Part shown: positions 9,742-18,871 of the stretch, piece by piece | Layout: every line of letters begins with the position of its first letter | Numbering within the stretch: position 1 is the first letter of the stretch | The notes under the pieces: model-generated | The model's input: the letters and a program-made list of their open reading frames with translations, nothing else | What the model was told of the DNA's origin: nothing | The model's database searches: none | Source of the DNA: JAHEFT01 sp963766195 | Lineage (GTDB): Bacteria; Pseudomonadota; Gammaproteobacteria; Xanthomonadales; SZUA-36 | Assembly: GCA_963766195.1 (NCBI GenBank) | Contig: CAVXYY010000002.1 | Span: forward strand, 62,001 to 126,000 | Direction of reading: 5' to 3' | DNA length: 64,000 nucleotides | Position numbers and translations under genes: made by a program

Positions 9742-11313
9742 CTACCCCGGCATTTGCTGGATCACCATCGCCTCGATCAGGCAGGGGCCCTGGCCTTCCA
9801 TGGCGTCAGCAAATTGCTGGTGGAAATCTTCCGCATTATTGGCCCGGGTCGCCGGCACGCCCATTCCCTCGGCGAGGGCCACCCAGTCAATGTCGGGGTT
9901 GGACAAGTCCAGCATGGCCAGTGCCTTGGGCGTGGGTTGTCCGGCGCCGACACGAGCCAACTCGATATTGAGAATGGCATAGCTCCGGTTATTCATGATG
10001 ACCACGGTGACATCGGCATTTTCCCGGGCAATGGACCACAACGCCTGCATGGTATACATCCCGCTGCCATCCGCCTGCAGCGCGACTACCTTGCGGTCGG
10101 GGCAGGCAATCGCAGCGCCCAGGCTCAGGGGCAGTCCCTGTCCAATGGCGCCGCCGGTCAGCATCAACCAGTCATGCGGCGGGGCATTTTCAGTAGCGGG
10201 AAAAATGCCGAGGCCACAGGTTGCGGCTTCATCTGAAACAATGGCATTCTCCGGCATCAGCAACGTCATGGTCTGGCCAATCGCAACCGGGGTCAACAAG
10301 CCTGATGGCGGCGGGAAAGCAGGCGCGGGAGGGGTCTTTTCATAGTGTTTGCCGGCGTCGAGACGGTCTGCAACCGCTTTCAGCGCGGATAACGCATCCT
10401 GGTCGGCCGATGTCAGCACATGAACGTTACAACCGTCAGGGACCAGCCAGCTTTCTTTTCCGGGATAGGCGAAAAATGAAACAGGCGCCGGGGTGCCGAC
10501 CAGGACGAGGTGCTCGAGCCCGGCCAGCTGCTGGCTTACATGTTCGGAAAAATACTGCAGTCGTTCAGCCTTGAACCGCCCGGCTCCCCGCTGCATGCGC
10601 GCCGCGAACGTTTCACTCAACACCCTTGCGCCGCTGGTTTTCGCAATACGTCCAGCCATCGCCAGGCTGTCTGCACGCAGAGCCTTTCCGCCCAGCAAAA
10701 ACGCAGTTGGCCGACCGGTAGCAAGTGCATTGACCGCCTCCAGGATGGCGGACTCAGTGGCTACGGCTGGAGCCCGGACCGGTGGCGGCGGATTGCCGGC
10801 GTCCGCGGTGGTAGCTTCCCACGCGTGGTTAGCCGGGGCGATCAGGGTGGCGATTTTGCCGGAACCTTCCAACGAAGCCCGCACGGCTTCAGCACCTGAG
10901 TGCGCCAGGTCGTCCGCCGAAGTGGATACTTTTACCCAATCGGAGCAGATCGCAGCGTGAGCCGGTACGTCGGAAGTCAGTGGCGCGTCGTATTGCAGGT
11001 GGTAGGTCGCATGATCCCCGACGATATTGACCAACGGCGTATGGGCACGTTTGGCATTGTGCAGGTTTGCCATGCTGTTGGAAAACCCGGAGCCGACATG
11101 TAAAAGGGTGATGGCCGGTTTATCAGCCATCCGTCCGTAGCCGTCAGCTGCGCCGGACACAACACCCTCGAACAGGCAAAGTATGGAGCGCATTCCGTCA
11201 TTATTGCCAATCGCCGATACCAACTGCATTTCAGAGGTTCCCGGGTTGGCGAAACATACTTCGACCCCACTGGCAACCAGGGTCTCCAGGAGTTTTTCTG
11301 CACCGTTCATCAA
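9742..11313 (-). CDS. thiamine-diphosphate-dependent enzyme, acetolactate synthase/benzoylformate decarboxylase-like
   Basis: 523 residues with the three ThDP-enzyme domains. The N-terminal PYR domain carries the catalytic glutamate in FANPGTSEMQ (about residue 25). A central domain follows. The C-terminal PP domain binds Mg-ThDP (ALQADGSGMYTMQALWSIAREN about 415-435, then NNRSYAILNIE). The NPGTSE version is typical of a subgroup often labelled acetolactate synthase large subunit but closer to benzoylformate decarboxylase. No small regulatory subunit is present, so branched-chain synthesis is unlikely. The ATG overlaps the stop of the FAD-linked oxidase gene by 4 bases, giving strict translational coupling. 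The likely reaction is decarboxylation or carboligation of a 2-oxoacid produced by that oxidase. Confidence 0.85.
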   Translation of the reverse strand: MMNGAEKLLETLVASGVEVCFANPGTSEMQLVSAIGNNDGMRSILCLFEGVVSGAADGYGRMADKPAITLLHVGSGFSNSMANLHNAKRAHTPLVNIVGDHATYHLQYDAPLTSDVPAHAAICSDWVKVSTSADDLAHSGAEAVRASLEGSGKIATLIAPANHAWEATTADAGNPPPPVRAPAVATESAILEAVNALATGRPTAFLLGGKALRADSLAMAGRIAKTSGARVLSETFAARMQRGAGRFKAERLQYFSEHVSQQLAGLEHLVLVGTPAPVSFFAYPGKESWLVPDGCNVHVLTSADQDALSALKAVADRLDAGKHYEKTPPAPAFPPPSGLLTPVAIGQTMTLLMPENAIVSDEAATCGLGIFPATENAPPHDWLMLTGGAIGQGLPLSLGAAIACPDRKVVALQADGSGMYTMQALWSIARENADVTVVIMNNRSYAILNIELARVGAGQPTPKALAMLDLSNPDIDWVALAEGMGVPATRANNAEDFHQQFADAMEGQGPCLIEAMVIQQMPG

Positions 11314-12710
11314 AGTTCCCCGGTCCTGATCTCGAGAATTTTTCCCGGATTCAACAGGTTTTTCGGATCCATCGCGATCTTGATGGTTTTCATCAGGTCG
11401 ATCTCCGCCGTGCTGCGGGAATGCCCCAGGTAAGTCCGCTTGTCGAGGCCAATGCCGTGCTCGGCGGATATCACGCCGCCACGGCGCTCCAATTCGGTAT
11501 ATACGATGTTTTCTACCGCGTGCACGGCCCCCGCAGCAATACTGCCCACGCTGACAACAAGGTGTATGTTACCGTCGCCCAGGTGACCGAATGCCACCAT
11601 TTTTGCTCCCGGCCATTTCCCTGACAGGAGTGAGCGTACGTCGCGAACGTAACCGTCCATATCCTGGATACTGAGACTGACGTCGAACGCAATCGCGGGG
11701 GAAAGGCTTTGGAACAGCTCATGCACGTCGTCACGGATCGCCCAAAGATCGTCACGCTGCTGTTTGCTGGTAGCAATGACTGCATCAACGACCAGGGAGT
11801 CTTCGAAAGCAGACTGCAGCGCTTCTTCAAAGCGCAAAGGATCCTTCTCCTGGTCGCCACCCGTGGATTCCAGCAACACGTAAAAAGGATGGGAAGTTTC
11901 CAACGGGGTTCCGTGCCTGCTTCCGTTGCCGATGATCAGGCTATAGAAATCGTTCCACATGACTTCAAATGCGCTGAGGGTTCCGCCCAGCGTCGAGTCC
12001 ATGGATTGGAGAAACTGCGCCAGTTTGCCAAAACTGTCGACTGCCACGAAAGCGGTATTTTGACTGCGGGGCAGGGGGCGTAATCGCAAAACGGCCCGCG
12101 TGATGATACCCAGCGTGCCCTCGGAACCGACGAACAATTGCTTCAGGTCGTAGCCCGTGTTGTTCTTGATGACGCTGTTCATCGACGAAATGACGGTTCC
12201 GTCGGCCAGCACGGCCTCTACGCCCAGTAGCTGTTCGCGCATCATGCCGTAACGGATTACGCCGTTACCGCCGGCATTGGTGGAAATCGTCCCGCCGACG
12301 GTAGCGCTGCCACGGGCGCCGAGATCCAGCGGGAACAGAAATCCGGCCTGTTCGGCGAATTCCTGGACTTTTTGCAGGGGCACGCCGGCGCCAACCGTCA
12401 GAGTCCGGTTGAGCTTGTCGACCGGCTCCATTTGGTTCATGCGTTCCAGCGAAATCACGATCTCGGCTGGTCCTGCTTTCGCCCCGCTGACCAATCCGGT
12501 CACGCCGCCATGGGTGACCACGGCCTGGTTGTGCTGGTGGCAGAGTTTGAGCACTGCGGATACCTCAGCGGTGTCGCGCGGCCGGATGATGGCCATCGCC
12601 TGGCAACCGCCCATCGGTGGCCAGCTGTCGGAGCGGTTCGATACGTCTTCACCCGTCAGAATTCCGCCGGGACCCAAAAGTTCTCGAATGGATTCAATCA
12701 GGGTGTTCAT
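11310..12710 (-). CDS. FAD-linked D-2-hydroxyacid dehydrogenase/oxidase (GlcD/VAO family)
   Basis: Oxidises a 2-hydroxyacid to a 2-oxoacid using bound FAD. The PCMH FAD-binding half is seen in AIIRPRDTAEVSAVLKLC, VVTHGGVTGLVSGA and DLGARGSATVGGTISTNAGG. The C-terminal cap carries GHLGDGNIHLVVS and the terminal EHGIGLDKRTYL, both typical of GlcD, D-lactate and D-2-hydroxyglutarate dehydrogenases. I use ATG 12710 (MNTLIES); a GTG at 12743 is in frame but has no better ribosome site. No GlcE/GlcF partners are nearby. Instead it overlaps the ThDP enzyme gene by 4 bases. That pairing implies sequential hydroxyacid oxidation and 2-oxoacid cleavage or ligation. The substrate is not determined. Confidence 0.87.
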   Translation of the reverse strand: MNTLIESIRELLGPGGILTGEDVSNRSDSWPPMGGCQAMAIIRPRDTAEVSAVLKLCHQHNQAVVTHGGVTGLVSGAKAGPAEIVISLERMNQMEPVDKLNRTLTVGAGVPLQKVQEFAEQAGFLFPLDLGARGSATVGGTISTNAGGNGVIRYGMMREQLLGVEAVLADGTVISSMNSVIKNNTGYDLKQLFVGSEGTLGIITRAVLRLRPLPRSQNTAFVAVDSFGKLAQFLQSMDSTLGGTLSAFEVMWNDFYSLIIGNGSRHGTPLETSHPFYVLLESTGGDQEKDPLRFEEALQSAFEDSLVVDAVIATSKQQRDDLWAIRDDVHELFQSLSPAIAFDVSLSIQDMDGYVRDVRSLLSGKWPGAKMVAFGHLGDGNIHLVVSVGSIAAGAVHAVENIVYTELERRGGVISAEHGIGLDKRTYLGHSRSTAEIDLMKTIKIAMDPKNLLNPGKILEIRTGEL

Positions 12711-12795
12711 GCTGGCATGGGGTTTACTCTGGTTTGAACCCACAGTTTACCGCAGGGATGGACCAGGTGAAAAACAATGAGTGAGATAAAAAAAG

Positions 12796-12823
12796 CCGGC
12801 CCTCCAGGGAGGGCCGGTTTTTG
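12796..12823. terminator. strong bidirectional terminator hairpin
   Basis: CCGGCCCTCC and GGAGGGCCGG form a 10-bp GC-rich stem with a two-base loop, flanked by an A-run on the left and TTTTTG on the right. It lies 28 bases beyond the porin stop and serves that reverse-strand gene. Confidence 0.85.
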
Positions 12824-12850
12824 TCCTGGATTGCCAGGGTGCGGATTGTT

Positions 12851-14209
12851 TCAGTAGGCGTACTTGGCCGAGAATTGAACACGGTTCAGGTCACCGTCAA
12901 CATCGCTTTCGAGGTCGCGGTTGGCGTGCAGGAATTCGATGCCGAAGTCCAGCATGGGTTGCGGACTGTAGATCAGGTTGACGTGAACACTGCTGGCATC
13001 CTTGGTCACGCCGTGCCGGTATAATCGATTGGATTGTCGATCCAGAGGTAGCCCAGTGTCAGGTTGCTGCGCCATGTTTCACTCCAGAAGTGGCGGTAGG
13101 ATCCGAAAACACCGGTCTGGGTGATGGCGTGCAGCTCGCCGTTGGCATCCAGGACGGCGCCGTTGGCGGTATTCAGGCCGATGTATCGGCCAAGGCCTTT
13201 ACCGGTGCTGGCCATCCAGCGGAAATCATCCTTTCCAAACAGGAATTTACCCGAAACGCTGATGCCATAACCCCGGTGGAATCACTCATGCCGACGGCAT
13301 TATCCTTGTATCGCAATTGGCGGTAGTATGCGGCAACAGTGAAGTCACCCCAGTCGCCTTTGAAATTGTAGCGGCCGACGAAATCCGGCAAATGGCTGTC
13401 GTCTGCTACGATCCGACCACCGCCGTCGTAGGGCGTGATGGTGGTGAGAGGGTTCTCTGCAGCGAACTGCCATGGTCCGTTGGTGTAGCGGATTTGCGTC
13501 TGGCGACCGAAGATCGTGGATTCCGCCGGACCGACGAAGTCGAGATTTTCCGGCAGGGCGCCAACGTTGAAGAACGTCATCCAGGTCTGGCCGAACAGCC
13601 AGTTGTTGTAAGTCAGGAAGGCGTGGCGCAGGCGCGGGGCAGTAGGAGTTGGAAACCCTTTCGTCACCCTGCCCACTGAAGCAGAAAGTCCATTTCCACG
13701 AAAGTGGTCATCTTGGCGCCGTTGTCCAGGTTGTGTTCCGTCTTCAGGTTGATCCGGGATTCCTTCGCCGAAAAATCAAGGTAACTGTTCTCCCTGACCG
13801 CCAACGGGAATCGTTCCCGGTATGTAGAAAGTCGCGGCCTGCGCTGCTGCCGAGCGACCGATCCGTCGCCATAATCACTATATATCACGTCAGTTTTGAT
13901 GTAGCCGCCCAGCTTGAAGCTGTTTTTCTTCCATTCAGCATCCTTGGCGGCCTGGTACTCAGCCATCATCGTGGTGACTTTTTCTTCGGCGATCGCGGAA
14001 GCGCGTTCTTCAACCGCAACCGTGTCGACGACTTCAACTGCTTCCTGGTTTTCCAGCAGGCGGGTTACCAGGGCTTCGAGTTCTGCTACACGAGCTTCGA
14101 GTTCTTCGACACGGTCCCCACCGTCGGCAAAAATGTTGCCCGAACTGCAGCCCAATGCAACTGCCACGGACAAACTCAGAAGTGTTTTCTTTATAGATTT
14201 TTGGGCCAT
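12851..14209 (-). CDS. DcaP-like trimeric outer-membrane porin (several frameshifts)
   Basis: About 450 residues when repaired. Start ATG 14209 gives a signal peptide (SLSVAVALG...IFADG). A short coiled coil (VEELEARVAELEALVTRLLE) follows, then KLGGYIKTDVIYSDYG, the usual opening of DcaP-type dicarboxylate porins. Barrel strands continue in three further frames: APRLRHAFLTYNNWLFGQTW, FKGDWGDFTVAAYYRQ, WMASTGKGLGRYIG and LNTANGAVLD, and the last strand FSAKYAY with a C-terminal aromatic residue. Breaks lie near 13640-13685, 13275 and 13030. The first is explained by two inserted bases, and the others by two inserted or one missing base. Divergent from crbR across a 150-bp region, so it is probably the outer-membrane entry for the carboxylic acids used by this block. 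Confidence 0.82.
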
Positions 14210-14270
14210 GATAGCCTCTCCCATCAGATGTGTTCGCAGACGAATGATGCGAACTTTCGTCCCGGGCGGG

Positions 14271-14290
14271 TATTAGCCATTGGTCTAATA
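14271..14290. promoter_or_regulatory. inverted repeat TATTAG-N8-CTAATA between porin and crbR
   Basis: Exact 6-bp arms with an 8-base centre (CCATTGGT) in the middle of the divergent intergenic region, 62 bases from the porin start and 70 from the crbR start. A partial echo (TGGTCTA) recurs at 14311. The spacing suits a dimeric regulator such as CrbR itself. No binding evidence can be seen beyond symmetry. Confidence 0.4.
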
Positions 14291-14359
14291 AAACGGGGTT
14301 CCTGCTACTATGGTCTAGGATGACTGGGGGAGGTAAAAGGCGGAAAATGGCAGAAACTC

Positions 14360-15038
14360 ATGAACCGATTGCTCGCCATCCAGGCTGAAACCGTCATCGT
14401 CGCCGACGACCATCCACTGTTCCGGACGGCCATCAAGGAAGCGCTGGAGGCCGAGCAGGGCGCAGACGAAGTTCCTCGAAGCCAGCTCTTTTGAGAGTCT
14501 CCAGGAACTGGTCGACCATAACAAGGACGTTGACCTGGTATTGCTGGATCTGCACATGCCGGGGGTCAGTGGTTTTGCCGGCCTGGTTTACCTGTGTAAA
14601 CGATATCCCAGCGTGCCGGTCGTGATTATCTCCGCCAACGAAGACCCGGTCGTCATTCAGCGTGCGATCGCACACGGGGCAGCGGGGTTCATTCCAAAGT
14701 CCTCCAGCATCGATACCATTACCGGGGCTATTGCCTCCGTCCTGATGGGGGAAATCTGGACGCCCGGTTCCACGCAATCAGACCTGCCCGGTAATAATGT
14801 GTCGGAAATGGAACTGGCGGATCGCATGTCACAGTTGACGCCGCAACAGTTCAAGGTTTTGATGATGATGTCCCAGGGCTTGCTCAACAAGCAGATTGCT
14901 TTTGAACTGACCGTTTCAGAGGCCACCATCAAGGCTCACGTGACCGCGATCATGAACAAGCTGGGTGTGAACAACCGTACCCAGGCCGTGTTGGCGGCCA
15001 GCCAGTTGTCCGTATTGAACCCGGACAACGCACTGTAG
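14360..15038 (+). CDS. crbR: LuxR/NarL-type response regulator, CrbR (ErdR)-like (one frameshift)
   Basis: About 225 residues after repair. The receiver shows the acidic pair (VIVADDHPLF), the phosphoacceptor Asp (LLDLHMPGVSGF) and the conserved Lys (GFIPKSSS). The C-terminal helix-turn-helix is LTPQQFKVLMMMSQGLLNKQ with SEATIKAHVTAIMNKLGV. One extra C at about 14475 breaks the frame; removing it joins GADEV to LEASSFESLQELV. CrbR and ErdR are known activators of acetyl-CoA synthetase genes in Vibrio and Pseudomonas, paired with the transporter-kinase CrbS/MxtR. The convergent gene here is exactly such a kinase, and the symporter and prpE follow, which supports the assignment. Confidence 0.82.
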
Positions 15039-15046
15039 AGTCCGGT

Positions 15047-15082
15047 AAAAAAGGCCCGGTGTCCTGTCACACCTCATAGGGC
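15047..15082 (-). terminator. probable terminator after crbS
   Basis: On the reverse strand, GCCC and GGGC with an inner GGTGT/ACACC stem are followed by CTTTTTT. The hairpin sits between the convergent crbR and crbS stops and ends crbS transcription. The stem has a 5-base bulge, so strength is moderate. Confidence 0.55.
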
Positions 15083-15083
15083 G

Positions 15084-18000
15084 CTAGAGGTTTTTCAGGG
15101 TATTGGTCATCAATGCCCGCAGCGCACCGGGTTTGATGGGTTTGCGCAACAGGCCGTAATTCTTCTGGCGCACCTTTTCTTCGACTTCAACTGAACGATC
15201 CGCGGTGATCACGATTGCCGGCAGGCTGGAGCCAAGCAACCGGTCGAGGTGCTCCATGACGTCGAGTCCGTTGGCCTGGCCGGACAGGTGGTAGTCCACC
15301 AATACCAGGCCAGGAGCGCCGAATTCCCGGGTCAGCCGGGCGGCTTCCAACAGGTCGCCGGCAAGCGTCACCCGGCATCCCCAGTGCTCCAGCAACATCT
15401 TCATGCCTTCAAGAATCTCCGGTTCGTTGTCAACGCACAGCACGGCCAGTCCTCCAGTTTTGCCGGTTCGCCCTCCGCATCAGCCGGCAGGGCCTTTTTC
15501 GCAATTGCATCTTTGCTCGCCAGCGGAACCGTTACCGAGAAACAACTGCCGTGGCCCGGCCGGGAATGGAGATCAATCTTGTGATTCAGCATTCGGGCGA
15601 TGCGGTCGCAAATGGCGAGGCCCAGCCCCAGGCCTCTCTCATCCAGGCGCTGGGCGTAATCCAGGCGATGAAATTCCTGGAATATCACCAGTTCGTCTGA
15701 TTCGTCGATGCCAACCCCGGTGTCCCAGACGCTGATGCGCAGTTCCTGACCCCTGACCCGGCAACCGAGCAACACGCCGCCGGACTCGGTGTACCGGATC
15801 GCGTTGGCCAGGAAGTTCTGGATGATCCGGTAGAGCAGGTTCCTGTCGCTGTAAATATAGATGCCGGGTGGCATGCACGCGCAATTTCAGGTCGTGGTTG
15901 GCCGCGAGTGGCTTGAATCGCCGGCGCAGTTGCTCGAACAGGTCTTTTACCGCGATCACTTCCGGTTCCGGTTCATACATGCCCGAATCGAGCTTCGAGA
16001 TATCGAGCAAGGCTTTCAGGAGGTCCTCTGCTGCGGTCAGGCTGCGGTCAATCCGCATGACGAGGCGGGCCTGCTCACCTTTCTCGTCCTGCTGCTGGCG
16101 CAGGATCGAGACAAAAAGCCGGGCTGCATTCATCGGTTGCAACAAATCGTGGCTGGCCCCGGCCAGGAACCGGGTTTTGCTGCGGTTCGCGGCTTCCGCC
16201 GCCTGACGCGCATCCTCGACGTCCTGGAGCGCTTCCCTCAATTCCCGGGTTCGTTGTTGAACACGTTGTTCAAGGGTCTCGTTGATTTCCTGCAGTTCCC
16301 GTTCGATATCCTTGAAATGGGTGATGTCGGTGAAGGTCGTCACGTATCCGCCACCGGGCATGGGATTACCCTCGATTTCCATTACCTTGTTATCGAGCCA
16401 GGACCGTTCATAGCGATAAGGAAGGCCGCTTCGGAGGTGCTCGATGCGTTTTCGCACACCGGTTGCGATGTCGTCATCTCCCAGCAGGCCGCGTTTTGCA
16501 TTCAGGCGGATCAATTCCTCGATGGGCTGGCCCAGGTGCACGGTGTCTTTCGGGTACCCCATCAGTTGAAGATAGCGGCGGTTCCAGCCGACCAGCCTCA
16601 GGTCCTTGTCCACGACCGCGACGCCCTGTGACATGTTGTCCAGGGTCGATTCGAGCAGTTCACGATTGAACTGCACTGCTTGCGACGTGCGGTTCAGAAG
16701 CTCCAGCACGGCATCCGGTCCCAGGCCACGGTGGTGCAGGGCGGTTGTCAGCACGGTACGCGCGGAGGCCGAGCCGATCGAGCCGGCGAGGAGCCGCTCC
16801 CCGAACTGCACGGTCGCGGGTGTCACCAGCGAAGCGGGTTCCGGGTCTTCCGTTCCAAGGTGTGTGGCCAGTGCTTCCCTCGTGTTCTGAATACCGAGAA
16901 AGCGTCCGATGGTGTTTTCCAGTTCGCCCAGGGTTATCAGCCCTCCTGAGACTTCCTTTTGCAGGCCGGCATTGACGCTGGGCTTGCTGTCCGGCAGCAC
17001 CAGTGACACGAGGATGATGGCGGCAGCATTCAGCACCAGCGACAGCATGGCGCCCTGGTTGAAGGAAATGCCTGAAAGGAGCGCCGGCAGATTTTCACTG
17101 CCGGTGAAAGAGGGCAACAGCAACAGGGTAAACCACAGCGTTACGCCAATGGACAGACCGGTAATCGCACCGATGCGGCTGGCTCCGCGCCAATACAGGC
17201 CAATCAGCATTGCCGGGGCAAATTGTGCAGCGGCCGAAAACGACAACAGGCCGATCGAAGCCAGCGGCACGCCGGACTCGATGGCCTGGTAATAGAGGTA
17301 AGACAGCAGGGTAATGGCCAGGATGGAAACCCGCCGGACACGTAAAAGTGTCTGGGACAGGTCCGTCTTGTCGGGGTGACGGGCCAGGCCGCTCCTGAGC
17401 ATCAAAGGCATGACAATGTCGTTACTGACCATGATCGCCAGCGCCACGGTGGCAACGATGACCATGCCGGTCGCAGCGGAAAACCCTCCCAGGAAAGCCA
17501 GCACGGTCAGCGCCGGCTGGTCGAACGCGATCGGAAGCGCGAGGACATAAGTATCCGGGTTCACGTTCTGACCGGAAAACTGCATCAGGCCGGCCAGTGC
17601 GATTGGCATGACCAACACGGCAAACACCAGCAGGTAGGAAGGGAATAACCAGCGGGCCATCTTCAGGTCCCGGGTATTCCTGAATTCCACGATGGCGACA
17701 TGGAATTGACGGGGCAGGCACAGAATGGCCACCATGGCCAAAACCATCTGTATTCCGAAACCCTCGGGCAGTTGCCAGGGCGAGAAAAGAGCCGTGTAGT
17801 CATGGTTTTCCCGCACCGTCCGCGCGACGTCGGCGAAGCCATCGAACACGCCGAAAATAACGAACAAACCGATGGCCATAAACGCCAGTAACTTGACCAT
17901 GGATTCGAAGGCTATCGCCCACATCAGTCCCCTGTGGTGTTCGCTGGCATCCATGTTGCGGGTGCCGAACAGGATCGCAAAAAGGGCAAGGGCAAGCGCC

Positions 18001-18518
18001 AGGTAAAGTGACAGGTTTCCGGACAACGGTGTGACTGCGCCGGTGGATTGGCTGATCACTTCAAACCCGGTCGTAATTCCTTTGAGTTGCAGGGCGATGT
18101 AGGGCACTGACCCGATTACGGCTGCCAGGGTTACCAGGACAGCTATGGTATGGCTGCGCCCATAGCGGTAGGCGATGTAGTCGGCGATCGAGGTGATGCG
18201 CTGATCGTGACTGGTCGTTGCGATTCGCCGCAACAGGTCGGTGCCGAGCAACATCAGCAACGCGGGGCCGATGTAAATAGGCAGGTAACCCCAGCCGGTA
18301 GTGGCCGCGCTGCCCACGGCGCCGTAAAAAGTCCAGGAAGTGCAGTACACCGCAAGGGAAAGCGAGTAAATCAGCGCCTGCACGTTGCGATGGCCCTTGG
18401 CGATGCGCTTTTTGTCGCCGATCCAGGCAATGGCGAACAGCAGGCCTACATAAGCCAGTGCGATCAGGATCAATGACCAGGGATTGAGCATGGACTGATT
18501 GTATACGACGAGGGACAT
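15084..18518 (-). CDS. crbS: SLC5-transporter/histidine kinase/receiver fusion, CrbS (MxtR)-like (two frameshifts)
   Basis: A membrane sensor of about 1144 residues. Residues 1-520 form a sodium:solute symporter-like domain with 12-13 helices (TSWTFYGAVGSAATTGWGYL, SVPYIALQLKGI). Then come a PAS domain (LLESTLDNMSQGVAVVDKD), a coiled linker, HisKA with the phospho-accepting His in FLAGASHDLLQPMNAARL, HATPase (FLANAIRYTESGGVLLGCRV, GLGLAICDRIARML) and a C-terminal receiver (AVLCVDNEPEILEG, LVLVDYHLSG). The first break, at 15875, is an extra base in CGTGCATG. The second, near 15440, is a net one-base loss before the receiver. An internal start (ATG 18491) is equally possible. This architecture defines CrbS/CbrA-class kinases that sense or transport small carboxylates and drive acetate assimilation through CrbR. 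Confidence 0.87.
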
Positions 18519-18524
18519 CGTATT

Positions 18525-18536
18525 CGACTAAAGTCG
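18525..18536. promoter_or_regulatory. palindromic site CGACTAAAGTCG in the crbS/symporter divergent region
   Basis: Half-sites GACT and AGTC are separated by AA; with flanking C and G the symmetry spans 12 bp. It is 66 bases upstream of the DUF4212 start and 7 bases from the crbS start. The same 10-mer GACTAAAGTC recurs upstream of prpE at 23264-23273, so it is a candidate operator shared within this regulon. Confidence 0.5.
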
Positions 18537-18601
18537 GGGAGTTTCACTTGCATTCGCAAAGTAACATAGCGATCGGTGACCTACCATCGGAGAGATTACC
18601 C

Positions 18602-18862
18602 ATGAGTGAACAATTCAGCAGAGCAAATTATTGGAAGGCAAACCTCAGGCTGGTGACTATCTGTCTCAGTATCTGGTTCGTCGTGTCGTACGTTTTTGGA
18701 ATTATCCTGGTTAACCAACTGAACGCCATCAAAATTGGTGGATACGATTTGGGCTTCTGGTTTGCGCAACAGGGTTCAATGTACATTTTTGTCGTGCTGA
18801 TCTTTTTCTATGCCTGGCGCATGAACAAGCTCGACAAAGAATTTAACGTACACGAAGAGTGA
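18602..18862 (+). CDS. DUF4212 small subunit of a two-component sodium:solute symporter
   Basis: 86 residues with two membrane helices (VTICLSIWFVVSYVFGIILV and GSMYIFVVLIFFYAWRMNKL) and a charged C-terminus. This is the small partner always found directly before VC_2705-type symporters. ATG 18602 is preceded by GGAGAG at good spacing. The large subunit gene starts 9 bases after its stop. The function of the small subunit is not established; it is presumed to stabilise or regulate the transporter. Confidence 0.9.
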   Translation: MSEQFSRANYWKANLRLVTICLSIWFVVSYVFGIILVNQLNAIKIGGYDLGFWFAQQGSMYIFVVLIFFYAWRMNKLDKEFNVHEE

Positions 18863-18871
18863 CGGAGGCAT

